Source: JBBROS01 sp964246015 (lineage in GTDB: Bacteria; Pseudomonadota; Alphaproteobacteria; Acetobacterales; Acetobacteraceae). From it: a stretch of 64,000 bases of DNA. Of this stretch, positions 42,337 to 50,412 are shown one piece after another. Made by a program: the position numbers and the translations under genes. The notes beneath the pieces were generated by a model. That model saw only the letters and a list, made by a program, of their open reading frames with translations. It was not told the DNA's origin and made no database searches. Each line of letters starts with the position of its first letter. The stretch's first letter is position 1. The stretch is taken from assembly GCA_964246015.1 (NCBI GenBank), contig CAXTPG010000005.1, positions 1 through 64,000 of the forward strand, given 5' to 3'.

Positions 42337-43173
42337 CTACCCCTTGGTCGCCCCGGCCGTCAGGCCCGATACGATGAACCGCAGCAGCGTCCCCGCCAGC
42401 AGCAGCATCGGCGCCGTCACGATGAACGCCGACGCCGCCAGCGGACCCCACGACAACTGCTCGAAACTCATCACCCCGAAGATCGCCACCGGCAGCGTCC
42501 GCCATTCCGGCGCCGACAGGATCACGCTGAAGATGAAGTTGTTCCAGCTGAACATCGCCGCGATCACCACCGCGATCACGATCCCCGGTCGCACCAGCGG
42601 CAGGATCACCCACGCCAGCAACGCGAACAGCCCGCACCCGTCGATGACGGCCGCCTCCTCGATCTCCCGCGGGACCGCCTGGAAATGGCTCACCATCGTC
42701 CACGTGATCAGCGGCACCGTGATCAGCAGGTGCGCCAGCACCACCGGCCACACCGTCCCCGCCAGCCCCGCCCATTTCGACAGGAAGAACAGCGGGATCA
42801 GATACGACAGCGCCGGAGTCATCCGCGCCAGCAGCACCATCGCCCCCAGCCGGTGCAGCCCCAGCCGCGCGATCGCATACGCCGCCGGCAATCCCAGGAT
42901 CAGCCCGATCCCCGTCGCCAGCCCCGTCACCAGCAACGAATTGCCGAGATACCGCAGCATGTCGCCCTGCGCGAACACGTCGACATAGTTCTGCACCGTC
43001 GGCGGATCCGGCAGGAACGTCGGCGGATACGCGATGTTGTCCACCTCCGTCTTCAACGACAGGGACAGCATCCAGAACACGAAGAAGCACGCCGGCGCCG
43101 CCAACAGCACGGCCAGCCCGAACCGTACGGCGCCGCCACGCCGCCGGGCCCCGCTCCATCGCGAACCGCTCAT
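42337..43173 (-). CDS. CUT1 sugar ABC transporter permease (MalG-like)
   Basis: A 278-residue permease. The first span is FGLAVLLAAPACFFVFWMLS; the loop contains NYVDVF, and the EAA motif is EEAAVIDGCGLFALLAWVIL. The C-terminus ends FIVSGLTAGATKG, the usual MalG-type end. ATGA overlap with the upstream permease gene. Works with 43170-44036 and the binding protein 44040-45383; no ATPase gene is present. Confidence 0.92.
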   Translation of the reverse strand: MSGSRWSGARRRGGAVRFGLAVLLAAPACFFVFWMLSLSLKTEVDNIAYPPTFLPDPPTVQNYVDVFAQGDMLRYLGNSLLVTGLATGIGLILGLPAAYAIARLGLHRLGAMVLLARMTPALSYLIPLFFLSKWAGLAGTVWPVVLAHLLITVPLITWTMVSHFQAVPREIEEAAVIDGCGLFALLAWVILPLVRPGIVIAVVIAAMFSWNNFIFSVILSAPEWRTLPVAIFGVMSFEQLSWGPLAASAFIVTAPMLLLAGTLLRFIVSGLTAGATKG

Positions 43174-44036
43174 ACCGCCACCGACGTGCGCGACTTCACC
43201 CACAGCAGCAGCACCGCCAGCGCCGCGACCAGCCCCAGGAACACGACCGAGATCGTCGATGCGTACCCCACGTTGTAGAACGCGAACGCCGACGTATAGA
43301 GATACAGGTTGATCGTCTCCGAAGCCGTCCCCGGCCCCCCCGACGTCATCACGAAGATCAGGTCGATCGACTTCACCGCATCGATCGTCCGCAGGATCGC
43401 CGCCACCAGCAGATACGGCACCAGCAGCGGGAACGTGATCGCCCGGAACGCCTGCACACCCGATGCCCCGTCGATCCGCGCCGCCTCGTACAGCTCCTCC
43501 GGGATCGTCGTCATGCCGCCCAGCAGCAGCAGCGTCACCAGCGGCGTCCACTGCCACGTCTCGATCCCGATCAGCGTCGCCAGGACCGTCCGCTGCGAAT
43601 AGATCCACTCCGAAGGCGGCAGCCCCACCAACGACAGCATGTAGTTCAACACCCCGGACTGCGGGTGCAGCATCATCACCCACACCAGCGCAACCGAGAC
43701 CGGCGTCGCCAGCATCGGGAACGAGAACGCCAGCCGCAGCGCCTGCCGCCCCGGGAAGTCCTTCACGAACACCAGCGCCGCGCCCAACCCCAGCAGCAGC
43801 GGACCCCCCACCGACCCCACCGTATACAGCAGCGTACGCCACACCGCCGTCCCGAACCGCGCATCCGCAAGCAACGCCTGATAGTTCCGCACTCCCGCGA
43901 ACGACGGCGCCGACGTGAACTTCCAGTCGAAGAACGACATCCCCACCGTGAACACCCACGGCACGAACAGCAGCACTCCGATCGTCGACAGGGCGGGCAC
44001 GGCCAGCCACAACACCGGTCCCCGCCCGCCCTGCAT
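43170..44036 (-). CDS. CUT1 sugar ABC transporter permease (MalF-like)
   Basis: A 288-residue permease with six predicted spans. MalF-type features: GMSFFDWKFTSAPSFAGVRN, YQALLADARFGTAVWRTLLY, the EAA loop LYEAARIDGASGVQAFRAIT and the TSGGPGTASETINLYLY segment that is typical of CUT1 MalF homologues. Three bases separate it from the binding-protein gene. Confidence 0.92.
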   Translation of the reverse strand: MQGGRGPVLWLAVPALSTIGVLLFVPWVFTVGMSFFDWKFTSAPSFAGVRNYQALLADARFGTAVWRTLLYTVGSVGGPLLLGLGAALVFVKDFPGRQALRLAFSFPMLATPVSVALVWVMMLHPQSGVLNYMLSLVGLPPSEWIYSQRTVLATLIGIETWQWTPLVTLLLLGGMTTIPEELYEAARIDGASGVQAFRAITFPLLVPYLLVAAILRTIDAVKSIDLIFVMTSGGPGTASETINLYLYTSAFAFYNVGYASTISVVFLGLVAALAVLLLWVKSRTSVAV

Positions 44037-44039
44037 GGC

Positions 44040-45383
44040 TCAGCCCCGCTCGCTCGCGTCCAGCACCGGCTGGAACGCCTCGGTCGCCCGCACCAGCTCC
44101 GTCTTCGCGTCCGCGCCCTCCAGCACGTTCGACAGCGCGATCCCGAACGTGTCCCGGAACTCCGTCACCGGCACGATCGCCGGCAGCGGCGACCGCGCGA
44201 TCCGCCCGCTCTCGACCAGCGTCGCGAACCACTGCCGGCCGAACGGCGTGTCCGCCTGGGCAGCCGGGTCCTCGAGCGTCGAGGTCCGGGCCGGCACCCC
44301 CGCCCCCGCCTTCAACATGCGCGCCTGGTTCAGCTTGCCCGTGGCCCACGCCACATACAGGAACGCCGCCTCCTTGTTCCGGCTCTGCTCCGCGATCCCG
44401 ATCCCGTCGCCGAACAGCGCCGTATGCCGCGCCCTGGGCCCCCGCGGCACCACGCCATACCCGACCTTGCCGACCACCCGCGACCGCTTCGGGTCCTCCA
44501 GCGGCGCCGCGAACCCGATCCCGTCCAGCCAGAACCCGGCCCGCCCCTGCACGAAGCTCGTCTGGCACTCCGCCCAGTTGAACCCCGCCGCCCCCGGCGG
44601 CCCATACTCCCGCGTCAGCCGCGCATACAACTTTGCGGCCTCCACGGCCGACGGGCTCGCCGTCAGCAGCTTGCCGCCCCCGTCCAGGGTTTCCTGGTCC
44701 CACCCCAGCAGCAGCGTCGTCCACACCGGCACGTTCGCGTTCTTCTGGCCGCGGCACACCCAGCCCGAAACCCCCGCCGCCGGCTTGTGCACCGCCGCCG
44801 CCGCCTGCACCAACGCCTCCAGCGTCGCGGGCGGCGCGACCCCTGCCCGCTCCAGCAGCTCGGTGTTGTAATACAGCACCCAGTAATCGAGGTTGCTGGG
44901 CAGGACCAGCAGCCGCCCGTCCCGCGCCGCGCCGTACGCAAGCGTCGCCGGGCTGAAATCCGCGCCGTCGAACGCCGCGTCCCCGGCCGCAAGGGCCTGG
45001 AACAACGGCCGCAGGTCCGCAAACCACCCGCCCCGCTCCACCAGCCGCTTCTGCACCGCGATCGAGATGTTGGCCACATCGAACGACGGCGCGCCCGAGG
45101 CGAACTCCACCACCATCTTCTGCCGCTGCTGCTGCTCCGGGATCGCCTCGAACTGCAGCCGGATCCCCGTCAGCGCCTCGAATTCCTTGTGCTGCGCCGC
45201 CAACAGGTCCGACCGCGGGCTCTTCTGGAACAGCACGCCCAACCGGGTCCCGGAATGACGCTTCCAGTCGAAGCCCCCCTGCGCCCGCGCCCCGCCCGCG
45301 GCCGCCAATGCCCCGGCGCCAGCGAGAAGCGATCGGCGGCCCAAGGATGAACCCGTGCAGGCACGTCGAACGGTTGCGGTCAT
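44040..45383 (-). CDS. CUT1 ABC transporter, extracellular solute-binding protein family 1
   Basis: A 447-residue periplasmic protein with a twin-arginine type signal (LGRRSLLAGAGALAAAGGAR, cleaved near ARAQ). The mature part has the family-1 layout: LGVLFQKSPRSDLLAAQHKE, FEALTGIRLQFEAIPEQQQR, DVANISIAVQK and, in the middle, AECQTSFVQGRAGFWLDGIG. The ligand is probably a sugar or sugar acid, given the DenD/FAH/AroE-like enzymes downstream. First gene of the operon after the IclR regulator. Confidence 0.9.
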   Translation of the reverse strand: MTATVRRACTGSSLGRRSLLAGAGALAAAGGARAQGGFDWKRHSGTRLGVLFQKSPRSDLLAAQHKEFEALTGIRLQFEAIPEQQQRQKMVVEFASGAPSFDVANISIAVQKRLVERGGWFADLRPLFQALAAGDAAFDGADFSPATLAYGAARDGRLLVLPSNLDYWVLYYNTELLERAGVAPPATLEALVQAAAAVHKPAAGVSGWVCRGQKNANVPVWTTLLLGWDQETLDGGGKLLTASPSAVEAAKLYARLTREYGPPGAAGFNWAECQTSFVQGRAGFWLDGIGFAAPLEDPKRSRVVGKVGYGVVPRGPRARHTALFGDGIGIAEQSRNKEAAFLYVAWATGKLNQARMLKAGAGVPARTSTLEDPAAQADTPFGRQWFATLVESGRIARSPLPAIVPVTEFRDTFGIALSNVLEGADAKTELVRATEAFQPVLDASERG

Positions 45384-45440
45384 GGAGCCTCCTCTGCCGC
45401 CCGGAAGGGGCGAGCTTGTTATTGGATCGGAATGTCTCAG

Positions 45441-46256
45441 TCAGGCGACGTGCTGCGCGTCCTGCTGCTCCTGGAACCGCCGCACCGGCCACAGCCGCGA
45501 CAGCTCCAGCGCCGCCTCCTGCAGGATCGGCACGAAGGCCACCAGCCGCTCCCGCGACAGCCGATAGGTCGGACCCGCGATGCTCAGCGCCGCGACCGGC
45601 GGCGCATCCCCCTGCATGCCGTCCCGCACCACCGCCCCGATCGCCGAAACCCCCGCCTCGGCCTCCTCGGACACCAGCCCATACCCGCGCGCGGCCGTCA
45701 CCTTCAGCTCGGTCCGCAACGCCTGCTCGTCCCCGATCGCGTTCGGTCCCGTCAACGGCCCGGCGAATCCCCGCTCCGCCACCAGCCGAACCGCCTCGTC
45801 TTCCGGCAACGTCGAAAGCCACGCCTTGCCCATCGCCGTCGCATGCAGCGGCACGTCATGCCCCGTGATCGGGTCGTACCGCAGGCTCGACCGCGACCCC
45901 TGCGCCTTCGCGATCCACAGCAGCCGCCCACCCTCGACCGCCGAAAGCCGCACCAGCTCCCCGGTCCGCGCCGCGAGCCGCTCCAGCGTCGGCTGGCACA
46001 CGCTCGGGATGTCCAGCGCCGACAGCAGCCGCAATCCCAGCGCCGCGATCACCAGCGTCGGCACATACCGCCCGCTATCCTCGTCCTGCCGCACATAACC
46101 AAGCTGGCTCAACACCCCCAGCAGCCGATGCACGGCGCTCTGCGGCTGCTCCAGCGCCGCCGCCAGCGCCGTCAGGCTCATCCCGCGCGGATGCCCGGCC
46201 AACATCTCCACCAGCACCATGCACCGCTCGGCAGACGACACGCTGAACCCGGCCAT
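45441..46256 (-). CDS. IclR-family regulator of the sugar-acid operon
   Basis: A 271-residue IclR regulator. The winged helix is near the N-terminus (SSAERCMVLVEMLAGHPRGM; ALEQPQSAVHRLLGVLSQLG; YVRQD) and the effector-binding domain follows (LERLAARTGELVRLSAVEGG; GHDVPLHATAMGKAWLSTLP; GLVSEEAEAGVSAIGAVVRD). The ATG at 46256 is preferred over one at 46271 because GGAGG precedes it by nine bases. The inverted repeat at 46272-46290 directly upstream is a likely autoregulatory operator. Ligand probably a sugar acid of the pathway. Confidence 0.88.
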   Translation of the reverse strand: MAGFSVSSAERCMVLVEMLAGHPRGMSLTALAAALEQPQSAVHRLLGVLSQLGYVRQDEDSGRYVPTLVIAALGLRLLSALDIPSVCQPTLERLAARTGELVRLSAVEGGRLLWIAKAQGSRSSLRYDPITGHDVPLHATAMGKAWLSTLPEDEAVRLVAERGFAGPLTGPNAIGDEQALRTELKVTAARGYGLVSEEAEAGVSAIGAVVRDGMQGDAPPVAALSIAGPTYRLSRERLVAFVPILQEAALELSRLWPVRRFQEQQDAQHVA

Positions 46257-46271
46257 AGAACGAACCTCCAT

Positions 46272-46290
46272 TCCAGATTATCATTCTGGA
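46272..46290. promoter_or_regulatory. Inverted repeat, likely IclR operator
   Basis: TCCAGA-N7-TCTGGA, a perfect 6-base inverted repeat in an AT-richer stretch, 16 bases before the IclR start codon. Position and length fit an IclR autoregulatory site. Confidence 0.5.
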
Positions 46291-46358
46291 TGACGGTTCC
46301 ATAATGCCTCCGGGACAGACGCACAATCCCCTTTCTTCCGGTCCTCTTGGGGTTCCGT

Positions 46359-46796
46359 CTACTCGGTCCGCGGGGCCAGGCCCGCGGCTCCCCGCCGGGC
46401 ACGAGCCAAAAACCGGTCCCGGATCGCGGCGAACAGCCGGGGCGGCAGGAACCCATGAACGACGCTGTGCAACCCCTCCCCCGCCACCGGCCGCAGATCG
46501 GGACCGGGCCATATGAAGTCGTTGCCCTCGCTGACGATGACCCAGGACCGTTCGCCATCCAGCCCAAGCCGGGCCTTCACCACGGGCGGCAGTTCGATCC
46601 CTTCGTCCGGCGACTGTGGAGGGCTGTGCGTGATCGGCAGGACGATGACCCGCTGGCGGTCCTCCGCGACCCCGACCGCCAATACGATGGCGCAGGGCCG
46701 GTCCTTGACCCCTTCCTCCCGGCCGGCCCGGGCCTCCCGCGTCCAGAGATACGAATACCGGATGACCAGGCCTGGTTGCGGCGCCGGCCAGCTCAC
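46359..46796 (-). CDS. PemK/MazF-like toxin
   Basis: A 145-residue protein resembling PemK-family endoribonuclease toxins: GLVIRYSYLW near the start, KDRPCAIVLAVGV (the Arg-Pro-x-hydrophobic signature strand) and RVIVLPITHSPPQ, then ERSWVIVSEGNDF. The Arg-Pro-Cys and Thr-His residues fall where catalytic residues are expected, but I cannot confirm activity. It overlaps the antitoxin gene by four bases, antitoxin first, the usual order. Confidence 0.75.
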   Translation of the reverse strand: MSWPAPQPGLVIRYSYLWTREARAGREEGVKDRPCAIVLAVGVAEDRQRVIVLPITHSPPQSPDEGIELPPVVKARLGLDGERSWVIVSEGNDFIWPGPDLRPVAGEGLHSVVHGFLPPRLFAAIRDRFLARARRGAAGLAPRTE

Positions 46797-47056
46797 GTCG
46801 ATGGGTCGCCAAGCTCCTCATCGAGCCCGGCATGCTCGGGCCCCATCTCGGCATTGGCGATCAGCGCGATATCGGCCTCGGACAAATCCTCCGCGCGGAA
46901 CGCCCGTCGGTCGCGGCGCCGCAGCCGTTCGTATTCCTCGGCCGAAACCACCACCAGGCGGTCGCGCCCGTTCTTGGTGATCGTGACCGGCTCCGTCAGC
47001 GCCTTGTCGGCCAGGGCGCCATAGCCCTTCAGGAACTCAGCCGTCGTCACCCGCAT
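46793..47056 (-). CDS. Phd/YefM-type antitoxin
   Basis: An 87-residue antitoxin starting at the ATG at 47056. The N-terminus is typical (MRVTTAEFLKGYGALADKAL, then EPVTITKNGRDRLVVVSAEE, then YERL), which forms the Phd DNA-binding dimer, and the acidic C-terminus (ADIALIANAEMGPEHAGLDE) would neutralise the toxin. The promoter region holds a short repeat (47072-47087) that could be its operator. Confidence 0.82.
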   Translation of the reverse strand: MRVTTAEFLKGYGALADKALTEPVTITKNGRDRLVVVSAEEYERLRRRDRRAFRAEDLSEADIALIANAEMGPEHAGLDEELGDPST

Positions 47057-47071
47057 CGGAATACACCTATC

Positions 47072-47087
47072 ATTCGAGCAATTCGAA
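47072..47087. promoter_or_regulatory. Possible toxin-antitoxin operator
   Basis: Direct repeat ATTCGA-N3-ATTCGA overlapping the palindrome TTCGAA, 16 bases upstream of the antitoxin start in an AT-rich island. A Phd-type antitoxin could bind here. Confidence 0.35.
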
Positions 47088-47139
47088 TTATCGGCATAAC
47101 CCCTCGCCGAAGCAACCATCCGCAACCGCGGGGCCATCC

Positions 47140-48711
47140 TTAACGAAGCCCCGCCCCCCGCTGCATCATCTTCAACAACGGATCTTCCGGGTTGTAGCTC
47201 GGGTTGGGCGCCACCGACGCAAACCCCACCCGGTCCAGCTTGCCCGCCTGCAGCGCCGAGCCCGACAACCCCTGCGTCCCCACCATCAGCCGCGCCACTG
47301 CCGGCCCGATCTGCACGCCCCGCGCCGCCCGAACCGGCCCCAGCCCATACTCCGTCACCGCCAGGAACCCCACCGGCAGGATCTGCGCCCCGATCTGCAC
47401 GTCGGCCGGCGTCAGCCTCGCCGCACTCGGCAGCAGGTCGGTGCGGGCGATCGGCGCGTTGATCCGCGGCACGTTCGCCAGCAGCAGATGGTTCGTGAAG
47501 AAGTTCTCGTTCCCCGTCACCACCCCCGCCGCCCCGATCGTCCAACCCTCGTTGTACTGGCTCACGACCCGCACCCGCCCTTCCGCGCCGCTGATCCAGG
47601 GCGGCACCCCCCGCTGCCCCGGCGCCACCACCGCCGGGAACACGTACGGCTCCGCCTCCTTGTGCAGCCCGCCCGCATACACCGTCGTCCGCATCCCCCA
47701 CGCCTCGGGCGTGAACGGCACCTTCGCCGAAACCGCCCCGATCACGCTCCCCTTCGGCTGGTTGATGATCCGGTCCAGCGCCTGCTCCTGCCCCGTCCGC
47801 CCCGCCCCCGCCGTGAACACCCCGGCCTGCATCGACCCGGTCCGCGCACCGTCCATCAAGGTGACCGCCCCGACCGCAAGGCTCGTCCGCCCCGCCACCG
47901 TCGCCACCTGGCCCAACACCCGCAACGGCGGCCCCACCACCCGACCCACCGCCTCGATCGGCCGCGCGATCGCCGGATGCAGCGACAGGTCCAGTTCCCA
48001 TTGCGGCGCGAACACCCCCCCCCGCGCCCCCGCCCACATCTCCGCGGGGATCGTCACCGGCGTCCCCGACCCGTGGAACATCTTCCCACCCGACCAGGCA
48101 TCGTACTCGCCCCGATGCACCCCGACCTGCATCATCCCCGCCGTCCCCGGCGACCGCGCCGCATTGACGCCCCGGTCCGGGTTGATCGGCGCGATCGCCG
48201 CATCCCCTGGCGCCCGAACTCCCCCCCGCCCCAAGTCCCGCGCCGCGACCAGGCTAAGCCCGAACCGCCCGGCATTGCTGTTCGCTGCCGGCGCGACCAC
48301 CCGCGTCATCGCCGCCGCCTTCACCTGCGCCGTCGCAGTGGTGACGGCCTGATCCAGCGCGGCCTTCACCGCCCCGATCGCCCCCGGCTCCGGCCCGAAC
48401 GGCCCGCCCCGCGCGCCCACCCACCGCTCGCCCGGGATCGGCGCCGGCACCCCCGTCCCCGCCATCAGCCGCCCTCCCGTCCAGGCGTCGTGCCCGCCCG
48501 TCGGCGATCCCGGCTGCATCATGCCGTGCGTCCCGGGCGACCGCGCGCTGTTCGCCCCCTGGTCGGGATTGAGCGGCGCCACACCCGTCCAGGCGCGTCC
48601 CCCCTCCCGTTCGAGCATCGCCTCGAACACCCCCGGCCCCGCGGGGTCGGGGGGGCGGCCCGTATCCGCCATCCCCCCGTTCCCGCTCGGGCCCTCGACC
48701 GGCCCGGTCAC
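47140..48711 (-). CDS. Candidate effector with internal duplication and shared C-terminal domain
   Basis: A 523-residue protein read from the GTG that overlaps the phosphatase stop; an ATG at 48672 is an alternative. Residues 44-107 and 173-236 are duplicates of each other (both contain NPD-x-G-x-N-x-ARSPGT-x-GMMQ, DAW-(T/S)-GG and GARGG-x-F). The rest, to the end, aligns with residues about 450-725 of the protein at 28751 (KVPFTPEAW; GQRGVPPW; NVPRINAPI; APNPSYNPEDP). No Sec signal, no known family. It is co-transcribed with the PPP-type phosphatase under the box at 50170. Secretion inferred. Confidence 0.6.
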   Translation of the reverse strand: MTGPVEGPSGNGGMADTGRPPDPAGPGVFEAMLEREGGRAWTGVAPLNPDQGANSARSPGTHGMMQPGSPTGGHDAWTGGRLMAGTGVPAPIPGERWVGARGGPFGPEPGAIGAVKAALDQAVTTATAQVKAAAMTRVVAPAANSNAGRFGLSLVAARDLGRGGVRAPGDAAIAPINPDRGVNAARSPGTAGMMQVGVHRGEYDAWSGGKMFHGSGTPVTIPAEMWAGARGGVFAPQWELDLSLHPAIARPIEAVGRVVGPPLRVLGQVATVAGRTSLAVGAVTLMDGARTGSMQAGVFTAGAGRTGQEQALDRIINQPKGSVIGAVSAKVPFTPEAWGMRTTVYAGGLHKEAEPYVFPAVVAPGQRGVPPWISGAEGRVRVVSQYNEGWTIGAAGVVTGNENFFTNHLLLANVPRINAPIARTDLLPSAARLTPADVQIGAQILPVGFLAVTEYGLGPVRAARGVQIGPAVARLMVGTQGLSGSALQAGKLDRVGFASVAPNPSYNPEDPLLKMMQRGAGLR

Positions 48712-50102
48712 CGCACCCCCCCGGCAGGGCCGCTGCGTTCCTGGATCTGCAGCTTCACGTAGCCCTGATCGATCGCGTCCCGCATGTCCATGAACCGCAC
48801 GGTCGGCTCGTGCCGCAGCTTCAAGGCGAACCGCACCTCGTCTCCCGGCCCCACGACCGCGACCGCAAATTGCGGCCAATGCGTCGCCCCCGCCCCGATG
48901 TCCATCTGCAGGCCCACACCCACGAACGTGCCGCCGCCCGGTGCCGGCGGCGCGCCCGTCCCGAACACGCGCTGCCAGTCCTGCGGCGCCGACCGGTCGA
49001 TCCCCATCCGGATCGTCGGGAACGTGTGGATGTTGTGGCCCGCCACCACCACCCCGCCATAGTCGGGGAACGACCGCGTGAATGGCTTCCGCACCCACAT
49101 CGGATCATAGGGAGTCTGCTGTTCCAGCGGCACATGCGGCCGCACGCCGGCATGCGCGAACAGATAGCCGGAAGCCGGGTCCCCCACCTGCACATACGAA
49201 GGGTGCTGGGTCGTGAAGTATTCGTGGATCGCCGGGTCGAACCGCGCCATCCCGTCCAGCACCTTCGTCCGCAGCCGGTCATAGATGTCCGATGCAACGT
49301 CGTCCGGCGCGGCGATCCACCCCCTCTTGCCATCCACCGTCTGGATATACGGCTTCAGCGCGTCCATTTCGGCCCGGACATCGATGTTCATTTCCGGGAA
49401 GGTCTTTCCTGCATAACGGTCGCGGCTGGCGACCACCAAGGCATGGGTCCGCAGCATGACGTCGTCCTCCGGTCCGCCCGTCCGCTGCGTCTGGTCCTGC
49501 TGGTCGCCGAACCCGTCCAGCGACCGGGCCAGGTGCGGCGCCGTCAACGCCATCAACGCATCCTCGTGGTTCCCCGGAATCGTGATCAGGTTCGATCCAT
49601 ATGTTCGCGGCAGGGCCAGCACCGACTTCATCGTCTCGCCCACATTGGCGCGATAGCCGCCTTCGGCTTCCGCCGACTTGTCGATCATGTCGCCGCCGTT
49701 GATCACCAGATCGATCTTCTGTCCGGCCCGCGCGACGCCGGCGAAGGCCGCGGCGGTGACCAGGTCGTGGAGCGCCACTGCGCCATGCGTGTCCGGCACG
49801 AACATCGTGACCGAGTCGCCCGCGCTGTAGGACCACTTGAAGTCCGGCGCCCGCATGAACTCCGGCGTCCGCCGTTCCGGGTTCAGCACCGTGCCGTACT
49901 GCGCCTCCGCCCGGTCGAAATCCTCGGACGGCACGCCCACCGTCTCCCACAACCGCTTTTCACGCTCCAGTGGCGTCTCCTTGCCCCCGCTCGCCTTCGG
50001 CGCTGCCGCCGCCGACTCGATCGCCGCCGCGAAATCCCCGCCAGGCGGCAACTTGGCCGGCTCGGGCGGAACGCCCCCGCCGCTGCTCGGTGTGATGTTC
50101 AT
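48708..50102 (-). CDS. PPP-type metallophosphatase, candidate effector
   Basis: A 464-residue protein; start at 50102 with GGAGG ten bases upstream. It carries the calcineurin-like phosphatase motifs in order: PDTHG (103-107, for GDxHG), GGDMIDK (136-142, for GDxxDR), GNHE (177-180), HAG (317-319) and GHNIH (355-359). The usual first Gly-Asp is Pro-Asp and the Arg of GDxxDR is Lys, but all metal ligands are kept, so activity is likely. The N-terminal 60 residues are Pro/Gly/Ala-rich and without Sec signal. A tts-like box lies 83 bases upstream. This suggests a protein phosphatase delivered to host cells; the target is unknown. Confidence 0.75.
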   Translation of the reverse strand: MNITPSSGGGVPPEPAKLPPGGDFAAAIESAAAAPKASGGKETPLEREKRLWETVGVPSEDFDRAEAQYGTVLNPERRTPEFMRAPDFKWSYSAGDSVTMFVPDTHGAVALHDLVTAAAFAGVARAGQKIDLVINGGDMIDKSAEAEGGYRANVGETMKSVLALPRTYGSNLITIPGNHEDALMALTAPHLARSLDGFGDQQDQTQRTGGPEDDVMLRTHALVVASRDRYAGKTFPEMNIDVRAEMDALKPYIQTVDGKRGWIAAPDDVASDIYDRLRTKVLDGMARFDPAIHEYFTTQHPSYVQVGDPASGYLFAHAGVRPHVPLEQQTPYDPMWVRKPFTRSFPDYGGVVVAGHNIHTFPTIRMGIDRSAPQDWQRVFGTGAPPAPGGGTFVGVGLQMDIGAGATHWPQFAVAVVGPGDEVRFALKLRHEPTVRFMDMRDAIDQGYVKLQIQERSGPAGGVR

Positions 50103-50169
50103 GGTCTTCCCTCCAGGCCCCGTGTGTCCGGCGCGTCGTTCGCGCCTGGAAGAAATCTCACACCAACAC

Positions 50170-50185
50170 CTGATCGGAAGCTGTC
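50170..50185 (-). promoter_or_regulatory. tts-like box for the phosphatase operon
   Basis: Minus strand: GACAG-CTTCCG-ATCAG, 11-bp spacing, GAG after 10 bases. It begins 83 bases before the ATG at 50102. Confidence 0.65.
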
Positions 50186-50270
50186 CTGTTTCTGCCGTTT
50201 GTGGTAATATTCTGACATTCGTGCCGCGCGCGCTCACGCCAGCCGTCAAAGGGGTCACCTCATCGTTTGC

Positions 50271-50400
50271 TCAAACCTCCACGCTGAGCGGCGCGACGTG
50301 GCCGAGCAGCTCGTCGGGCCTTGGGCGCGGAGTTGGCGGACGGCTTGGTCGAGGTAGATGGTGTTCCAGTGCACGATGGCTGCCGTCAGCAGGCTGAGGC
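50271..50400 (-). pseudogene. Tn3-family transposase, C-terminal remnant
   Basis: On the minus strand one frame reads LSLLTAAIVHWNTIYLDQAV followed by RQLRAQG, the C-terminal text of Tn3-type transposases; after a one-base frame change it continues DELLGHVAPLSVEV and a stop at 50271. The fragment is about 43 codons and broken, so it is not functional. The rest of the 50103-50412 gap holds the tts-like box at 50170-50185 and nothing else I can recognise. Marks a former mobile element between two effector genes. Confidence 0.6.
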
Positions 50401-50412
50401 CGGACGCCCCCC

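Noticed and set aside
41492..43159. 555-codon frame fusing AroE-like protein to upstream sequence
   Set aside because: The first 275 codons are the antisense-free wrong frame of the ABC permease; the double ATG at 42334 starts the real gene.
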